In this document: positions 42,340 to 51,374 of the stretch, piece after piece
Position numbering within the stretch: position 1 is the stretch's first letter
How the letters are laid out: the number at the start of each line of letters is the position of its first letter
Source: JBBATK01 sp044224515
GTDB taxonomy: Bacteria > Bacteroidota > Ignavibacteria > Kapaibacteriales > NICIL-2
Reading direction: 5' to 3'
DNA length: 64,000 nt
NCBI GenBank assembly: GCA_044224515.1
Contig: JBGAKH010000004.1
Span: forward strand, 310,001 to 374,000
Notes under the pieces: model-generated
What the model was told of the DNA's origin: nothing
What the model saw: the letters and a program-made list of their open reading frames with translations, nothing else
Database searches by the model: none
Made by a program: the position numbers and the translations under genes

Positions 42340-43176
42340 TTAGTGGTGCTCCGAACTACCGCTCTTTTCCGGTGCAGGTGCCGTTCCTGTCTCCGCAGCT
42401 GTAGTCACGGGTGCCTGAGCCATCTGCTCAGACTTAATCTTCAACTGTTCGTCATACCACTTGTTGTACTCCTCAAGGGACTGCATCATGAGCACGCCAC
42501 GCATGTTGTAATGGCTGGCACCACACAACTCCGCACATGCAACCTCGAACTTTCCAGCCTTCGTACCGTTAAACCACACTTTCATCCAGGAGCCCGGAAG
42601 AGCGTCTTGTTTTACACGGAATTGAGGTAAAAAGAAGGAGTGGATGACATCAACCGACGACAAGTGGACCAAGATGTTCTTGTTGATCGGTAAATGCATT
42701 TCGTTCTCAAGGATAACGTCGTCCTTTGCATGAGGGTCATTAGGATCCAAACCAAACAAGTTGTCCGTTGTACGGAACTTGTCTTCTCTGTGGCCCAAAA
42801 CTCCATCTGCACCCGGATAACGATACATCCAGTTGAACTGCTTACCTAACACCTCGATTTCGATGTCGGCCTTAGGTATGCGATTTTCGTTCTTCGAAGT
42901 TTCCCAAGCACTGTCTGTGTAAATACCAAGTCCCGCAAACAAAAAGGTCGGGAGAATGGTCCAAGTGAACTCCAGCATGTTATTACCGTGAGATCCACTG
43001 GCTCGAACACCGGGCTTGTATCGATAACGAATAAGAGCGTATATCAGCAAACCGTAGGTCAGGAAAAAGATTGCTACTGTGATGTACCAGATCACGGCAA
43101 ACAATCTGTCCAATTCCGTCCCAAACGTGCTGACATTTTCCGGAAAGTACCGGAGAAAATTGAAGTAATCCAGCAT
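42340..43176 (-). CDS. coxB: Cytochrome c oxidase subunit II (CuA protein)
   Basis: Receives electrons from cytochrome c at the CuA site. It has 278 residues with two N-terminal membrane helices (about 25-47 and 66-88). The CuA ligands are visible: His in VIHSFFLPQF (about 182) and the CAELCGASHYNM group (about 218-229) with two Cys, Glu, His and Met. Unlike many caa3 subunits II it has no fused cytochrome c domain; the separate cytochrome c gene upstream likely fills that role. An Ala/Pro-rich tail ends the protein. Confidence 0.95.
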   Translation of the reverse strand: MLDYFNFLRYFPENVSTFGTELDRLFAVIWYITVAIFFLTYGLLIYALIRYRYKPGVRASGSHGNNMLEFTWTILPTFLFAGLGIYTDSAWETSKNENRIPKADIEIEVLGKQFNWMYRYPGADGVLGHREDKFRTTDNLFGLDPNDPHAKDDVILENEMHLPINKNILVHLSSVDVIHSFFLPQFRVKQDALPGSWMKVWFNGTKAGKFEVACAELCGASHYNMRGVLMMQSLEEYNKWYDEQLKIKSEQMAQAPVTTAAETGTAPAPEKSGSSEHH

Positions 43177-43211
43177 GTGTGAACCCTAAGATGAACGAAT
43201 GCAGTTCAGGG

Positions 43212-43757
43212 CTACAAAGGCTGCTCCAATTCAGGTTCCGTCATCGGAACACTTCGTGAAGCGGTCTTTGAGCGTACTTCCTTTACCTGATCAGCTGTTA
43301 TAGCCGAGGCCGCGTTCCCAAAACCGGAACGTACATAGGTTAAAATATCTGCGATCTCTTGATCAGTAAAGTTCGTTTTCCAGGATTGCATCTGGCCATT
43401 GTACTTCGCACCGGCTCGCTCGATCTCACCTTTGAAACCGTGCAAGACAATTCGAATGGGCTTCGTTGCATCTTCGTTCGTTGCCATCGCTGATCCGGCC
43501 AACGGTGGGATCGTGCCGGGTAAACCTTTTCCTGTGGCTTGATGGCATGCCGCACAGTTCTTCGAAAACAGTGATTTTCCAGGTGAGGATTGTTCCGCGC
43601 CCGCCTTCGATTCGGACTTCGGAGTGGGGTCAACCCATACCGGCTCATCGCCTTGTTTTGTAAAGAACCCGTTAATGTTACAGGAAGTGAGAGTGAGGGA
43701 TGCGCCTACCATGGCAACAAGTAGAAACGCACGAATACTAAAACCGTTTTTCCCCAT
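43212..43757 (-). CDS. Monohaem cytochrome c lipoprotein, first gene of the respiratory operon
   Basis: A periplasmic electron carrier of 181 residues anchored by a lipid: the signal ends LTSC (Cys at about 26). A class I cytochrome c domain spans about 60-150, with CAACH (about 70-74), a GLPGTIPPLAGS loop and the methionine ligand in YNGQMQSWK (about 121). The acidic, proline-rich tail is probably disordered. Its position just before coxB suggests it ferries electrons from alternative complex III to CuA. A palindrome sits 10 bp before the start codon. Confidence 0.92.
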   Translation of the reverse strand: MGKNGFSIRAFLLVAMVGASLTLTSCNINGFFTKQGDEPVWVDPTPKSESKAGAEQSSPGKSLFSKNCAACHQATGKGLPGTIPPLAGSAMATNEDATKPIRIVLHGFKGEIERAGAKYNGQMQSWKTNFTDQEIADILTYVRSGFGNAASAITADQVKEVRSKTASRSVPMTEPELEQPL

Positions 43758-44196
43758 TAGTCTAGTGATAATTGTGATTATCGTAACAAAAATCGAAAAT
43801 AGCGAGTTGAACCTGCTTGATCAAAACAAAAATGACGTTTTGTTGAAAAGATTTTGACAAAAGACTCTTCTAAAGCAATGATTTTATTGCACATCGGATC
43901 TTGTTATCTTATTTAGACGTCGACTTCCGTAGTCCGTACATACTTGTTCACATAGTCCTTAATCCTTCAACGCATTGATGTTAGGCTAAGCAGCTCCAAA
44001 CTAACATTCCTCCACCGCTTCAGATTTTGTTCGGAGAATTCAATCAAGGGGGTGCCGAAGGCAACACCCTGACAAAAAGAAGAACTGCAACGTCTCGATC
44101 GGACCGGCTACCTATTGTACGCGATGTACCGGTATGCTTGCGAATCTTCGAGCAAGCGTTGGAAAAATCTCTTCAAAGGCAATGAATGTGGAATCC
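43758..44196 (-). other. Promoter region of the respiratory operon, no gene
   Basis: About 440 bp, AT-rich on the side next to the cytochrome c gene. It holds the 43767-43782 inverted repeat and a weak Bacteroidota-type promoter on the minus strand (TTTG-N23-CATTTTTG, with the -7 element at 43827-43834; first base of TAnnTTTG mismatched). It also has a hairpin with a UUCG-type loop (about 44050-44069), downstream of pyrC. No ORF or RNA gene was recognised. Confidence 0.5.
43767..43782. promoter_or_regulatory. Inverted repeat next to the start of the respiratory operon
   Basis: GATAAT-TGTG-ATTATC is a perfect 6-bp inverted repeat with a 4-nt spacer, ending 9 bp upstream of the first start codon. 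It has the size of a dimeric regulator site, for instance one responding to oxygen or redox state; no family could be assigned. Confidence 0.45.
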
Positions 44197-45480
44197 TTAC
44201 AAGGAACACTCCATCATCCGGTTGTTGTTAAACACAAAGCGCGGCTTGCCCCGCAAGCACTTATCGGCGAAAGGAGTATTTGTGGACTTGGTTTTAAACA
44301 ACTGCGGTTGCACTGTCCACTCGACATCCGGGTCGAAGATGCTAAGATTGGCAGACACGCCGCTTTCTATGCGCGGCTGCTCAAGACCTAGGATACGACG
44401 AGGGTTCACACTGAGTTTTTCAACGAGTTGACTTAGACTGAGTATGCGTGTATGGACCAGGTGACTGAGACTCAAGGCGAGACTCGTTTCCAATCCGACA
44501 ATTCCGTTCGGTGCACGATCGAACTCCACATTCTTCTCCATTTCGGTATGTGGCGCGTGGTCTGTGGCAATGACGTCAATGGTCCCGTCTGCCAAAGCTT
44601 GTAGGATGGACTCTATATCACGCTGCGTGCGCAGCGGCGGGTTCATTTTAGCGTTGGTGCGATACGATCGTACAGCCTCATCCGTCAAAACGAAATGGTG
44701 TGGCGCTACTTCACAGCTCACGCGTTGTCCACGTGCTTTTGCATCACGTACGAGACGTGTCGTTCCCGCAGTGCTTATGTGCGCCGCATGGTATCGTCGA
44801 TTGCCGCAGTAGTCCGCCAATAGAATATCGCGCGCCACAATGATGTCTTCAGCAACAGAGGGGTAGCCCTTCAAGCCAAGTTCAGCAGACACGATTCCCT
44901 CGTGCATAGCGAATCCCTTGGTCATACTGTGCTCTTCACAGTGCTGTGTGAGCAAGGCGTCGATAGAAGACGCGTAATCAAAGGCTCGACGCATCATCTC
45001 GGCGGACTCCACACATCCCCCGTCGTCGGAAAACATCACCGCTCCGGCTTGAGCCAATGACTGCATGCTTGCAAGCTCAGTACCGACTCGTGCCTTTGTG
45101 ATGGCGGCACAGGCATGCACATCGACCAGCAGGTCCGCAGCACGATGACGGATGTACTCCAGTGTCTGTAAACTATCGATTGCAGGTTCAGTATTCGGCA
45201 TGCACACCACTCCCGTGAAACCACCGTTGGCTGCTGCTTCGGTGCCGCTTTGAATAGTCTCTTTGTGCATCTGCCCCGGCTCACGAAGGTGTACGTGCAT
45301 GTCGAAGAAGCCGGGTGCAGCAACGAGCGTGTCGGCAGCGATTCTCTGTGTTTCTGCATCGACGTCCGGCATGATTTGCGCACACGAAACAATGCGTCCG
45401 TCCTTAATCCATAACTGACGTCGTTCGTCAATGCCCTGCAGCGGTGACACGACACGAATGTTGTTGAAGAGTATGTTCAT
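44197..45480 (-). CDS. pyrC: Dihydroorotase
   Basis: Closes N-carbamoyl-aspartate to dihydroorotate in pyrimidine synthesis. It has 427 residues, an amidohydrolase-type TIM barrel with zinc ligands in DMHVHLREPGQMHKE (about 60-74). Other conserved parts are GGFTGVVCMPNTEPAID, MFSDDGGCVESAE (about 152-164), the HAAHISTAGTTRLV segment (about 233) and VIATDHAPHTEMEK (about 305-318). This matches the class I (long) dihydroorotase family. It is the last gene of the queD-folE-rnhB-pyrC run, starting 21 bp after rnhB. Confidence 0.95.
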   Translation of the reverse strand: MNILFNNIRVVSPLQGIDERRQLWIKDGRIVSCAQIMPDVDAETQRIAADTLVAAPGFFDMHVHLREPGQMHKETIQSGTEAAANGGFTGVVCMPNTEPAIDSLQTLEYIRHRAADLLVDVHACAAITKARVGTELASMQSLAQAGAVMFSDDGGCVESAEMMRRAFDYASSIDALLTQHCEEHSMTKGFAMHEGIVSAELGLKGYPSVAEDIIVARDILLADYCGNRRYHAAHISTAGTTRLVRDAKARGQRVSCEVAPHHFVLTDEAVRSYRTNAKMNPPLRTQRDIESILQALADGTIDVIATDHAPHTEMEKNVEFDRAPNGIVGLETSLALSLSHLVHTRILSLSQLVEKLSVNPRRILGLEQPRIESGVSANLSIFDPDVEWTVQPQLFKTKSTNTPFADKCLRGKPRFVFNNNRMMECSL

Positions 45481-45501
45481 GAGTCTGTCGAGTGTTCAGA
45501 G

Positions 45502-46203
45502 TTAGCTCTCAAGGAAAAGTTGTTCCTGACCGGAGAGAATTTTTGACAAAAATGTTTGGCGATGGTACCGACCGGGACCGAGGAGTACTAATTGGTCTCG
45601 GTGGAATGCGGTACCGTAACCTTTGTTACGTTTGAAATCGTATGCGCTCTCACTATCGTGCATTTCACGCATGAGACGATCGCGGGTCACTTTGGCAATG
45701 ATCGATGCAGCCGCGATCGACAGCGAAATTGCATCACCGCCGACGATTGTCGTATACGGAATTGCCGAGCCGCGAAATCGATTACCATCAATCAATAAAT
45801 GACCGGGTATCGGGCTTAACCCACGCACGGCTGCTTCCATCGCCTCGAAGGTCGCTTGCAGGATGTTGATTTCGTCGATGCGCTGCGCAGATACTACACC
45901 TATAGACCAAGTCATTGCCTGCTTACAGATCACATCATAGAGTTCTTCACGCTCAGCTTCGGGGACCTCTTTTGAGTCACGTACAGCTTCCATACCTTGA
46001 TGCTGTAATGGTAAGACGACTGCGGCGGCAACAACAGGTCCCGCTAGCGCACCCCTCCCCGCTTCATCGACGCCGGCAACTATCATGTGACGCTGCCAAA
46101 AAGCGCTTTCATAGGACGTGTCGGGTCTACGCTCACTCTTGAAAGCAGATTCCCGGCCGCGTGCTTGTTGCACGCTTGATCTTGTGGTGTTCCCCTTTGC
46201 CAT
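45502..46203 (-). CDS. rnhB: Ribonuclease HII
   Basis: Removes RNA from RNA-DNA hybrids, including single ribonucleotides in DNA. It has 233 residues. The catalytic motif VDEAGRGALAGPVVAAAV lies near 44-61. Further acidic residues are in DSKEVPEAER (about 82) and LLIDGN (about 141), and the C-terminal IIAKVTRDRLM segment is conserved. A polar N-terminal extension of about 39 residues precedes the core; an internal ATG at 46086 would begin directly at MIVAGVDEAG, so the start is not certain. Confidence 0.93.
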   Translation of the reverse strand: MAKGNTTRSSVQQARGRESAFKSERRPDTSYESAFWQRHMIVAGVDEAGRGALAGPVVAAAVVLPLQHQGMEAVRDSKEVPEAEREELYDVICKQAMTWSIGVVSAQRIDEINILQATFEAMEAAVRGLSPIPGHLLIDGNRFRGSAIPYTTIVGGDAISLSIAAASIIAKVTRDRLMREMHDSESAYDFKRNKGYGTAFHRDQLVLLGPGRYHRQTFLSKILSGQEQLFLES

Positions 46204-46262
46204 TCTATATCATCTCATTCAAACTGACTCGGCAGTTGGCTTGTCGACTCGTTCCAAACCAA

Positions 46263-46970
46263 CTAGGGGTTTTTCGTACGAATCAGTTTCAAAAACTCAT
46301 TGCGTAGATTCAAATCGTCCATCAACTCTCCTCGCATGACGGAGGTAATCATGTCAGCACGATCTTCGTCAGCATTCACACCTCGAGCAATCATACAGTA
46401 GTGTTTGGCTTGTATGACTACACCAAGGGCTTTAGGTTTGATGAGTTCCTGAATGTAGTCTGCAATCTGCTCACCCAGCTCTTCTTGGATCTGTCCACGA
46501 CGCGAGAACCACTCCACGATCCGCGTCAATTTCGAAATGCCTATAACATGCTGATCCGGCAAATAGCCAATGCTGCACGAACCGCTGATCGGCTGCCAGT
46601 GGTGTGAGCACACCGACATGACTTTGATACCCTTGGAGATCACCAGCTCATCGACGTTTTTCCTGTTCGGAAAAACAGTAACAGGTGGTGCTGCCTGAAA
46701 GCGTCCGGCAAACAGTTCGTTAACATACATCTTCGCCACCCGACGTGGGGTGTCCATGGAATTCATGTCGTTGCGGTCAATGCGAAGAATGTCCATGATT
46801 TCAGAGACTTTTTCTTCAACTCTCACGAGCATTTCGGCTAGGTCATCACCCGACAAGGACTGACTGGCATTCGCGTCGAAAACCGGGTAGCCAAGTGTGG
46901 TTAACAGTGAAAATCCCTGCTCACCTACGAGTTCAGTTGAAATTTCTTCGTTGGGAATGATACGATTCAT
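46263..46970 (-). CDS. folE: GTP cyclohydrolase I
   Basis: Converts GTP to 7,8-dihydroneopterin triphosphate, the entry step to folate and biopterin. It has 235 residues, with the zinc and catalytic motif VCSHHWQPISGSCSIGY (about 122-138), VIGISKLTRIVEWFSRR (about 144-160), QEELGEQIADYI, and the final AKHYCMIARGV that holds the third zinc ligand. The core matches FolE. The N-terminal 40 residues are variable. It is 46 bp after the PTPS-like gene, so the two are probably cotranscribed. Confidence 0.95.
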   Translation of the reverse strand: MNRIIPNEEISTELVGEQGFSLLTTLGYPVFDANASQSLSGDDLAEMLVRVEEKVSEIMDILRIDRNDMNSMDTPRRVAKMYVNELFAGRFQAAPPVTVFPNRKNVDELVISKGIKVMSVCSHHWQPISGSCSIGYLPDQHVIGISKLTRIVEWFSRRGQIQEELGEQIADYIQELIKPKALGVVIQAKHYCMIARGVNADEDRADMITSVMRGELMDDLNLRNEFLKLIRTKNP

Positions 46971-47016
46971 GGTTTACTGATGTCCAATGTTCCGGAAGCT
47001 TTGGTTAGGCACATGA

Positions 47017-47490
47017 CTATGCTTTCGAGGGCAAACTATTATGCTGCGAATGCTCGTCAACCGCATACCGTTTTATCGTCACCGCTTCGCCAAAGTATTC
47101 GACAAAGTTGTTTTCCGACTCAAAGAGTTTGATGCTGTGAAGTTCGCCTTCGTGAATGCGAGTGCGGAGGATTTGCCAAAAACACAACACGATGTTCTCT
47201 GCGGTCGGGATGATGCCCTGAAGGAAATCCACATCATAGTTTAGGTGCTTGTGATCTACACGATCGATGATGCTCTCCTCTATGATATCGCGGAGTTTTT
47301 TCAAATCAATGACATAACCGGTGTCAGGGTGAGGAATACCTTTGACCGTCACTTCGAGAGTGTAGTTATGTCCGTGACCCTTGGGATTATTGCACTTATC
47401 GAACACTCGCTCATTTTCCGCATCGCTGAACGTAGGGTTGTACAGGCGATGCGCGGCAGAGAATTGGGCTCGACGTGTGACGTACATCAT
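47017..47490 (-). CDS. 6-pyruvoyltetrahydropterin synthase / QueD family protein
   Basis: A small T-fold enzyme of 157 residues acting on dihydroneopterin triphosphate. Zinc histidines are in FSAAHRLY (about 15) and GHGHNY (about 39-44), and the catalytic triad region includes DHKHLNYD (about 78-85) and a glutamate in FESENNFVEYF. The cysteine motif is C-x5-HGH (CNNPKGHGH). In COG0720 this spacing is typical of PTPS-II, which makes 6-pyruvoyltetrahydropterin, whereas QueD has C-x3-HGH. Next to folE, this suggests tetrahydrobiopterin rather than queuosine synthesis; no sepiapterin reductase is in the window to confirm it. Confidence 0.85.
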   Translation of the reverse strand: MMYVTRRAQFSAAHRLYNPTFSDAENERVFDKCNNPKGHGHNYTLEVTVKGIPHPDTGYVIDLKKLRDIIEESIIDRVDHKHLNYDVDFLQGIIPTAENIVLCFWQILRTRIHEGELHSIKLFESENNFVEYFGEAVTIKRYAVDEHSQHNSLPSKA

Positions 47491-47626
47491 AAAATCTCAA
47501 TAGAATGTGATTAAATTCGTTCAGAATGCAAAATCCCGTCGCGAGACGACAAAATAGCTAATTTCGTTTGCTTTCAGGTCGATTCGCACCTAAAAGCTAT
47601 ACAGATGTCCAGGTACTTTCCTAACT

Positions 47627-48442
47627 ATGCACGCTCGATCGACATTCATTACGTTTGCCACCCTTGCTTATTGCTTGATCTTCAACGATTTTGCATCAGC
47701 TCAAGAGCGTGGAGACAGTATCCCTGCCGTCAAGCTCCCCGCTTCGGACAGTACCCCAAGCTCCATAATCAGCGCCGAACCCAACTACCATCGTATTCCG
47801 TTGCTGGATCAATACCGCTTGGAGTGTGACGTGGACATGGAGGGTGAGACCGGGCAACTTCAAGCGAACTGCAGCGTCTCCGTAAAAGGAACGGATTCCT
47901 TGATGATGACGATTACCGGACCTTTTGGTATACTCTTAGGTCGTCTCTCCGCTAGTCGTTCCGATTTGAGCTACTTTGACGCTCTACGCTCAGAACTCAT
48001 TACTGCCGATCCACGTTCCTCAACTGCGGCCGAACGGATGCCGATTCCAATTAGCTACAACGACCTGGTGCACCTTATCCGAACTGAAGTTCCCTTCAGT
48101 GCAGAACTGTACTCCAAAGCAAAACACGGTAGCACAGACTCCTCTATCGTATATCAATACACAAGTGATGAGCGTTTTGTTGACTTTGCCAAATGCAATG
48201 CACGAACCGGACGCCTCCTAAGCTATCAACGCAAGTCTCGCAGCGGGGAGATTCTGCTCAACATAAACTATGCTGATTACGAATCGATGAGCGGTGTACT
48301 CTTTCCACGGAGTATCACCATGACGGTTCCGCAACATAAGAGTGTGAGTCGCTTTCACGTGAGTAGTTTCGTGCTTAACCCACCACACGAGCACTACACC
48401 TTCAGTGTGCCGAAGGGTGTAAAACGTACAAAGTTGGAATAG
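47627..48442 (+). CDS. Secreted LolB/DUF4292-like protein, function unknown
   Basis: A periplasmic or outer-membrane-associated protein of 271 residues with a signal peptide at 1-25 (ending ASA, followed by QERGD). The rest is beta-rich: ANCSVSVKGTDSLMMTITGP then FGILLGRLSASRSDLSYFDA, and a terminal LLNINYADYESMSGVLFPRS. This pattern resembles the LolA/LolB/DUF4292 half-barrel of Bacteroidota, which binds lipids or lipoproteins. It is tentative because no signature residue is decisive. It precedes lptD by 55 bp in the same direction, which fits outer-membrane biogenesis. Confidence 0.6.
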   Translation: MHARSTFITFATLAYCLIFNDFASAQERGDSIPAVKLPASDSTPSSIISAEPNYHRIPLLDQYRLECDVDMEGETGQLQANCSVSVKGTDSLMMTITGPFGILLGRLSASRSDLSYFDALRSELITADPRSSTAAERMPIPISYNDLVHLIRTEVPFSAELYSKAKHGSTDSSIVYQYTSDERFVDFAKCNARTGRLLSYQRKSRSGEILLNINYADYESMSGVLFPRSITMTVPQHKSVSRFHVSSFVLNPPHEHYTFSVPKGVKRTKLE

Positions 48443-48497
48443 CAAGGACCTACACCTGAAGTCTCGCAGCTCTCACATATCCCGGTCATTTGTATGC

Positions 48498-51269
48498 GTG
48501 CGCTTCGCGCCCGCCGGCATCATCTTCGTGAATCAGTTCCGAGGAAAAACCTTCCATACCGTTACGAGTCGATTCGAGACTTCATTGCGACACGCGCTGT
48601 TCGTTCTCAGCTTCTGCTTTTCTCTTTCGGTTCCCGCTTCCGTACTGCAGGCTATGCCCGGAAGCGAACGAGTCAGCGCAATGGAACAAGGAATCATAGC
48701 CCGCGATGAACTTCTTGCACCTGCCCCTCCCAATGGAGATGATACGAGCACGGTTCGTCGTGATACGTTGAGACGTTCAAATTCCGGTATCGATACCGTC
48801 GTGAGCTATTACGCGGCGGACTCGGTTGTGTTCTTTACCAAAGAGAAGCGCATGCGTCTGCGCGGCAATGCGAACACCAAATTCCGCACTCAGAAGTTGG
48901 AGTCAGAAATCATTGAACTCTACTTTGATTCCGGTCTGATGAATTCGGTTGGAGCTAAGGATTCAAGTGGCAATGTCATAGGATACCCGAAGTTCACGGA
49001 CGGCGGTAAAGAGTACGTAGGTGCGGTGATTAAGTACAACTTCAAGTCCAAAACCGGATCACTTTCGATGGGCGAAACTACGATCGACAATGCCGTTTTT
49101 AGTGGAGGTCGCATTCTGCGTAATGCAGATCAAAGTCTCTTCGTTGAAGACGGTTGCTACTCTACCTGTGACCATCCGCATCCACACTTCTATTTTAGTT
49201 CACCTCGTATGAAGGTGATTCCGGGCGACAGAATATTCATGGAAGAAGTCTACCTCTATGTTCAAGATGTACCGGTACTGTATCTTCCTTTCGGACTGTT
49301 TTTTCCCAATAAGTCAGGACGCCAAAGCGGTTTGATCGTACCTCGTCCATTCTTCGATGCGTCCCGAGGTGTGGCCTTTCAGAATCTCGGTTACTACTTC
49401 GCACTTAGTGATTACTACGACACCCAAGTCACCGTTGATCTCTATTCAAAAGGTGGTTACCGATTCAACAACCTTTGGAATTACAACCTTCGCTATGTTT
49501 TGAATGGAAAATTGAATCTGAGCTATGCAAACGTTCGAGCCAACACGCTGAGTGCATACAGCAAAGAATACAAGCTGGAGTGGGAGCATGCACAAGTGCT
49601 CAGTCAGCAAACAAAACTCAACGCAAACATCAGACTTCAGTCAAACGACTACGCGCAGAACACACTGAGTTCGCTTGCACAACGGATTCAACAAAACGTT
49701 TTCAGCTCTGCCGGTTTAAGCCACAGCTTCGAAAACAATATGTCGCTGAGTTTGAACTACACGCGCAATCAAGATCTACGAGCAAAGACCTGGGATCAAA
49801 CCCCATCACTAAGCTTCAGTATGCCTTCATTCTATCCGCTGAAGACAGCCGGAAGCTCTGCCTGGTACACTGATGTTGCACTTGGCTACTCATCACAAGT
49901 CAACACCACATTTCGTCATGCGCTCGGAGTAACAAGTCGCGACTCATCGTACGTTGACGGTAGCGGCGTTACACGCAAAGTGATTGTGTACGACAGTAGT
50001 TACAATGACAACTACTCGGCAGCCTGGCGCCACAGTCCGACTATTAGTATTAGTCCTAAAGTTGGATTCTTCACCTTGACACCCAGTATTAGCTTCGGCG
50101 CGAATGTCTATGCTCGCCGCATCACACAACGAAGCTATAATGCCACGACTCGAACGACAAGTGATGAACTGGAAAATGGACTCTTCTGGGAGTACTCCGT
50201 AAGCTACGGTTTAAACACACGAACAACGCTCTATGGTAGTCCGCTGAATCTGGGTTCATTTGCTCTGCGCCACACATTGATGCCAAGTATTGGCTTGAGC
50301 TACAGTCCGGATTTCAGCTCGAACACTTCCTTTTATGCGAACTATAGCATTCCGGCTGATTCCTTACATCGCTTGGCGCAGCAAGTACGTTATTCACGTT
50401 TTGCGCTCGACGGTGGTGGTATTGCTTCACAATCAAAATCACTACTTCTTACGTTCTCCTTGGACAATAGTATCGATGCGAAGGTGTTTGGAGATTCGGC
50501 CGACACGAAAATTGAACTCGCCCGCATCAATGTGACAGGCAACTATAACTTCGTAAAGGACTCTCTCAAGCTCAGTGATCTCCGTTGGAGTATACGGACT
50601 CCTTCCGTTGCGAATGTCAGTTTTACCACGGACTTGGGAACGACGGCATACGGTGAAGCACCGGTCTTGGATACGAACGGTAAGGCAACCGGCTCGTACC
50701 GTCAGATTTCTCAATTTCTCAGCAGCCAAGGCAAACTGCCGCTACGAATCACAAGCGTCAGCTTTTACTTATCAACAAGCTTTGGATCGACAGGCTCGTC
50801 CGGACAAACCCATCCGGACGAATCAGTTCAGGATACTGCGCATGTGAATGTAGGGGAACGGTTCAGACGGCGCATGGAGTATCAAGAAACAGAGAGTGAT
50901 GTCTACGGTGAAAACTCTCCGGGTTATTCTCGCTTCGCCTTCCCGTGGAATGTTTCTATGAGTTTAAGTTATTCTTCCACAAAACCTTTCGAGGCCCTGG
51001 CTGCGACACAATCATTGAACTTACAAAGCACGATGAGTTTTTCGCTGACCCCAAGCTGGTCGGTAAGTGGTGGGTTGAACTACGACTTCACCAATCACCT
51101 TGTCACAGCACCAAGTGTCACCATCCGAAAAGTCATCCATTGCTGGGCACTCGATGTTACGTGGTATCCCACCGGCTCCGTTCGCGGATTTTACTTGAGT
51201 TTTAGTCCTTTGGCTCCTGTGCTACACGACTTAAAACTCGAAAAACGTACCAATACCTACATCCAATAA
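48498..51269 (+). CDS. lptD: LptD-like LPS assembly outer-membrane protein
   Basis: An outer-membrane barrel that inserts lipopolysaccharide into the outer leaflet. It has 923 residues from GTG 48498 (GTG 48528 is an alternative). A hydrophobic signal lies near 33-52. An OstA/LptA-like N-terminal domain follows (MRLRGNANTKFRTQKLESE, about 115-133, and GRILRNADQSLFVEDG). The barrel (about 250-920) begins with VPVLYLPFGLFFPNKSGRQSGLIVP and consists of alternating strands such as NLSYANVRANTLSAY. The C-terminal end is typical of large barrels. The cysteine pairs needed for the E. coli disulphide pattern are not obvious. Confidence 0.85.
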   Translation: MRFAPAGIIFVNQFRGKTFHTVTSRFETSLRHALFVLSFCFSLSVPASVLQAMPGSERVSAMEQGIIARDELLAPAPPNGDDTSTVRRDTLRRSNSGIDTVVSYYAADSVVFFTKEKRMRLRGNANTKFRTQKLESEIIELYFDSGLMNSVGAKDSSGNVIGYPKFTDGGKEYVGAVIKYNFKSKTGSLSMGETTIDNAVFSGGRILRNADQSLFVEDGCYSTCDHPHPHFYFSSPRMKVIPGDRIFMEEVYLYVQDVPVLYLPFGLFFPNKSGRQSGLIVPRPFFDASRGVAFQNLGYYFALSDYYDTQVTVDLYSKGGYRFNNLWNYNLRYVLNGKLNLSYANVRANTLSAYSKEYKLEWEHAQVLSQQTKLNANIRLQSNDYAQNTLSSLAQRIQQNVFSSAGLSHSFENNMSLSLNYTRNQDLRAKTWDQTPSLSFSMPSFYPLKTAGSSAWYTDVALGYSSQVNTTFRHALGVTSRDSSYVDGSGVTRKVIVYDSSYNDNYSAAWRHSPTISISPKVGFFTLTPSISFGANVYARRITQRSYNATTRTTSDELENGLFWEYSVSYGLNTRTTLYGSPLNLGSFALRHTLMPSIGLSYSPDFSSNTSFYANYSIPADSLHRLAQQVRYSRFALDGGGIASQSKSLLLTFSLDNSIDAKVFGDSADTKIELARINVTGNYNFVKDSLKLSDLRWSIRTPSVANVSFTTDLGTTAYGEAPVLDTNGKATGSYRQISQFLSSQGKLPLRITSVSFYLSTSFGSTGSSGQTHPDESVQDTAHVNVGERFRRRMEYQETESDVYGENSPGYSRFAFPWNVSMSLSYSSTKPFEALAATQSLNLQSTMSFSLTPSWSVSGGLNYDFTNHLVTAPSVTIRKVIHCWALDVTWYPTGSVRGFYLSFSPLAPVLHDLKLEKRTNTYIQ

Positions 51270-51319
51270 GTCAGCGGAAGAGTTCCGCTCGAAAGCCATT
51301 GTGCGATTGCTCTAAATAG

Positions 51320-51351
51320 TTGACAATTGTGGCTCTTTGAGAGTATTTTCG
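51320..51351 (+). promoter_or_regulatory. Bacteroidota-type promoter before the VWA-OmpA gene
   Basis: TTG (51320) and TATTTTCG (51344-51351) are 21 bp apart, close to the TTG-N17-23-TAnnTTTG pattern with one mismatch in the -7 box. Its place supports ATG 51375 as the start rather than TTG 51327. Confidence 0.4.
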
Positions 51352-51374
51352 TACGACGAACTGTTTCGTGTAAC

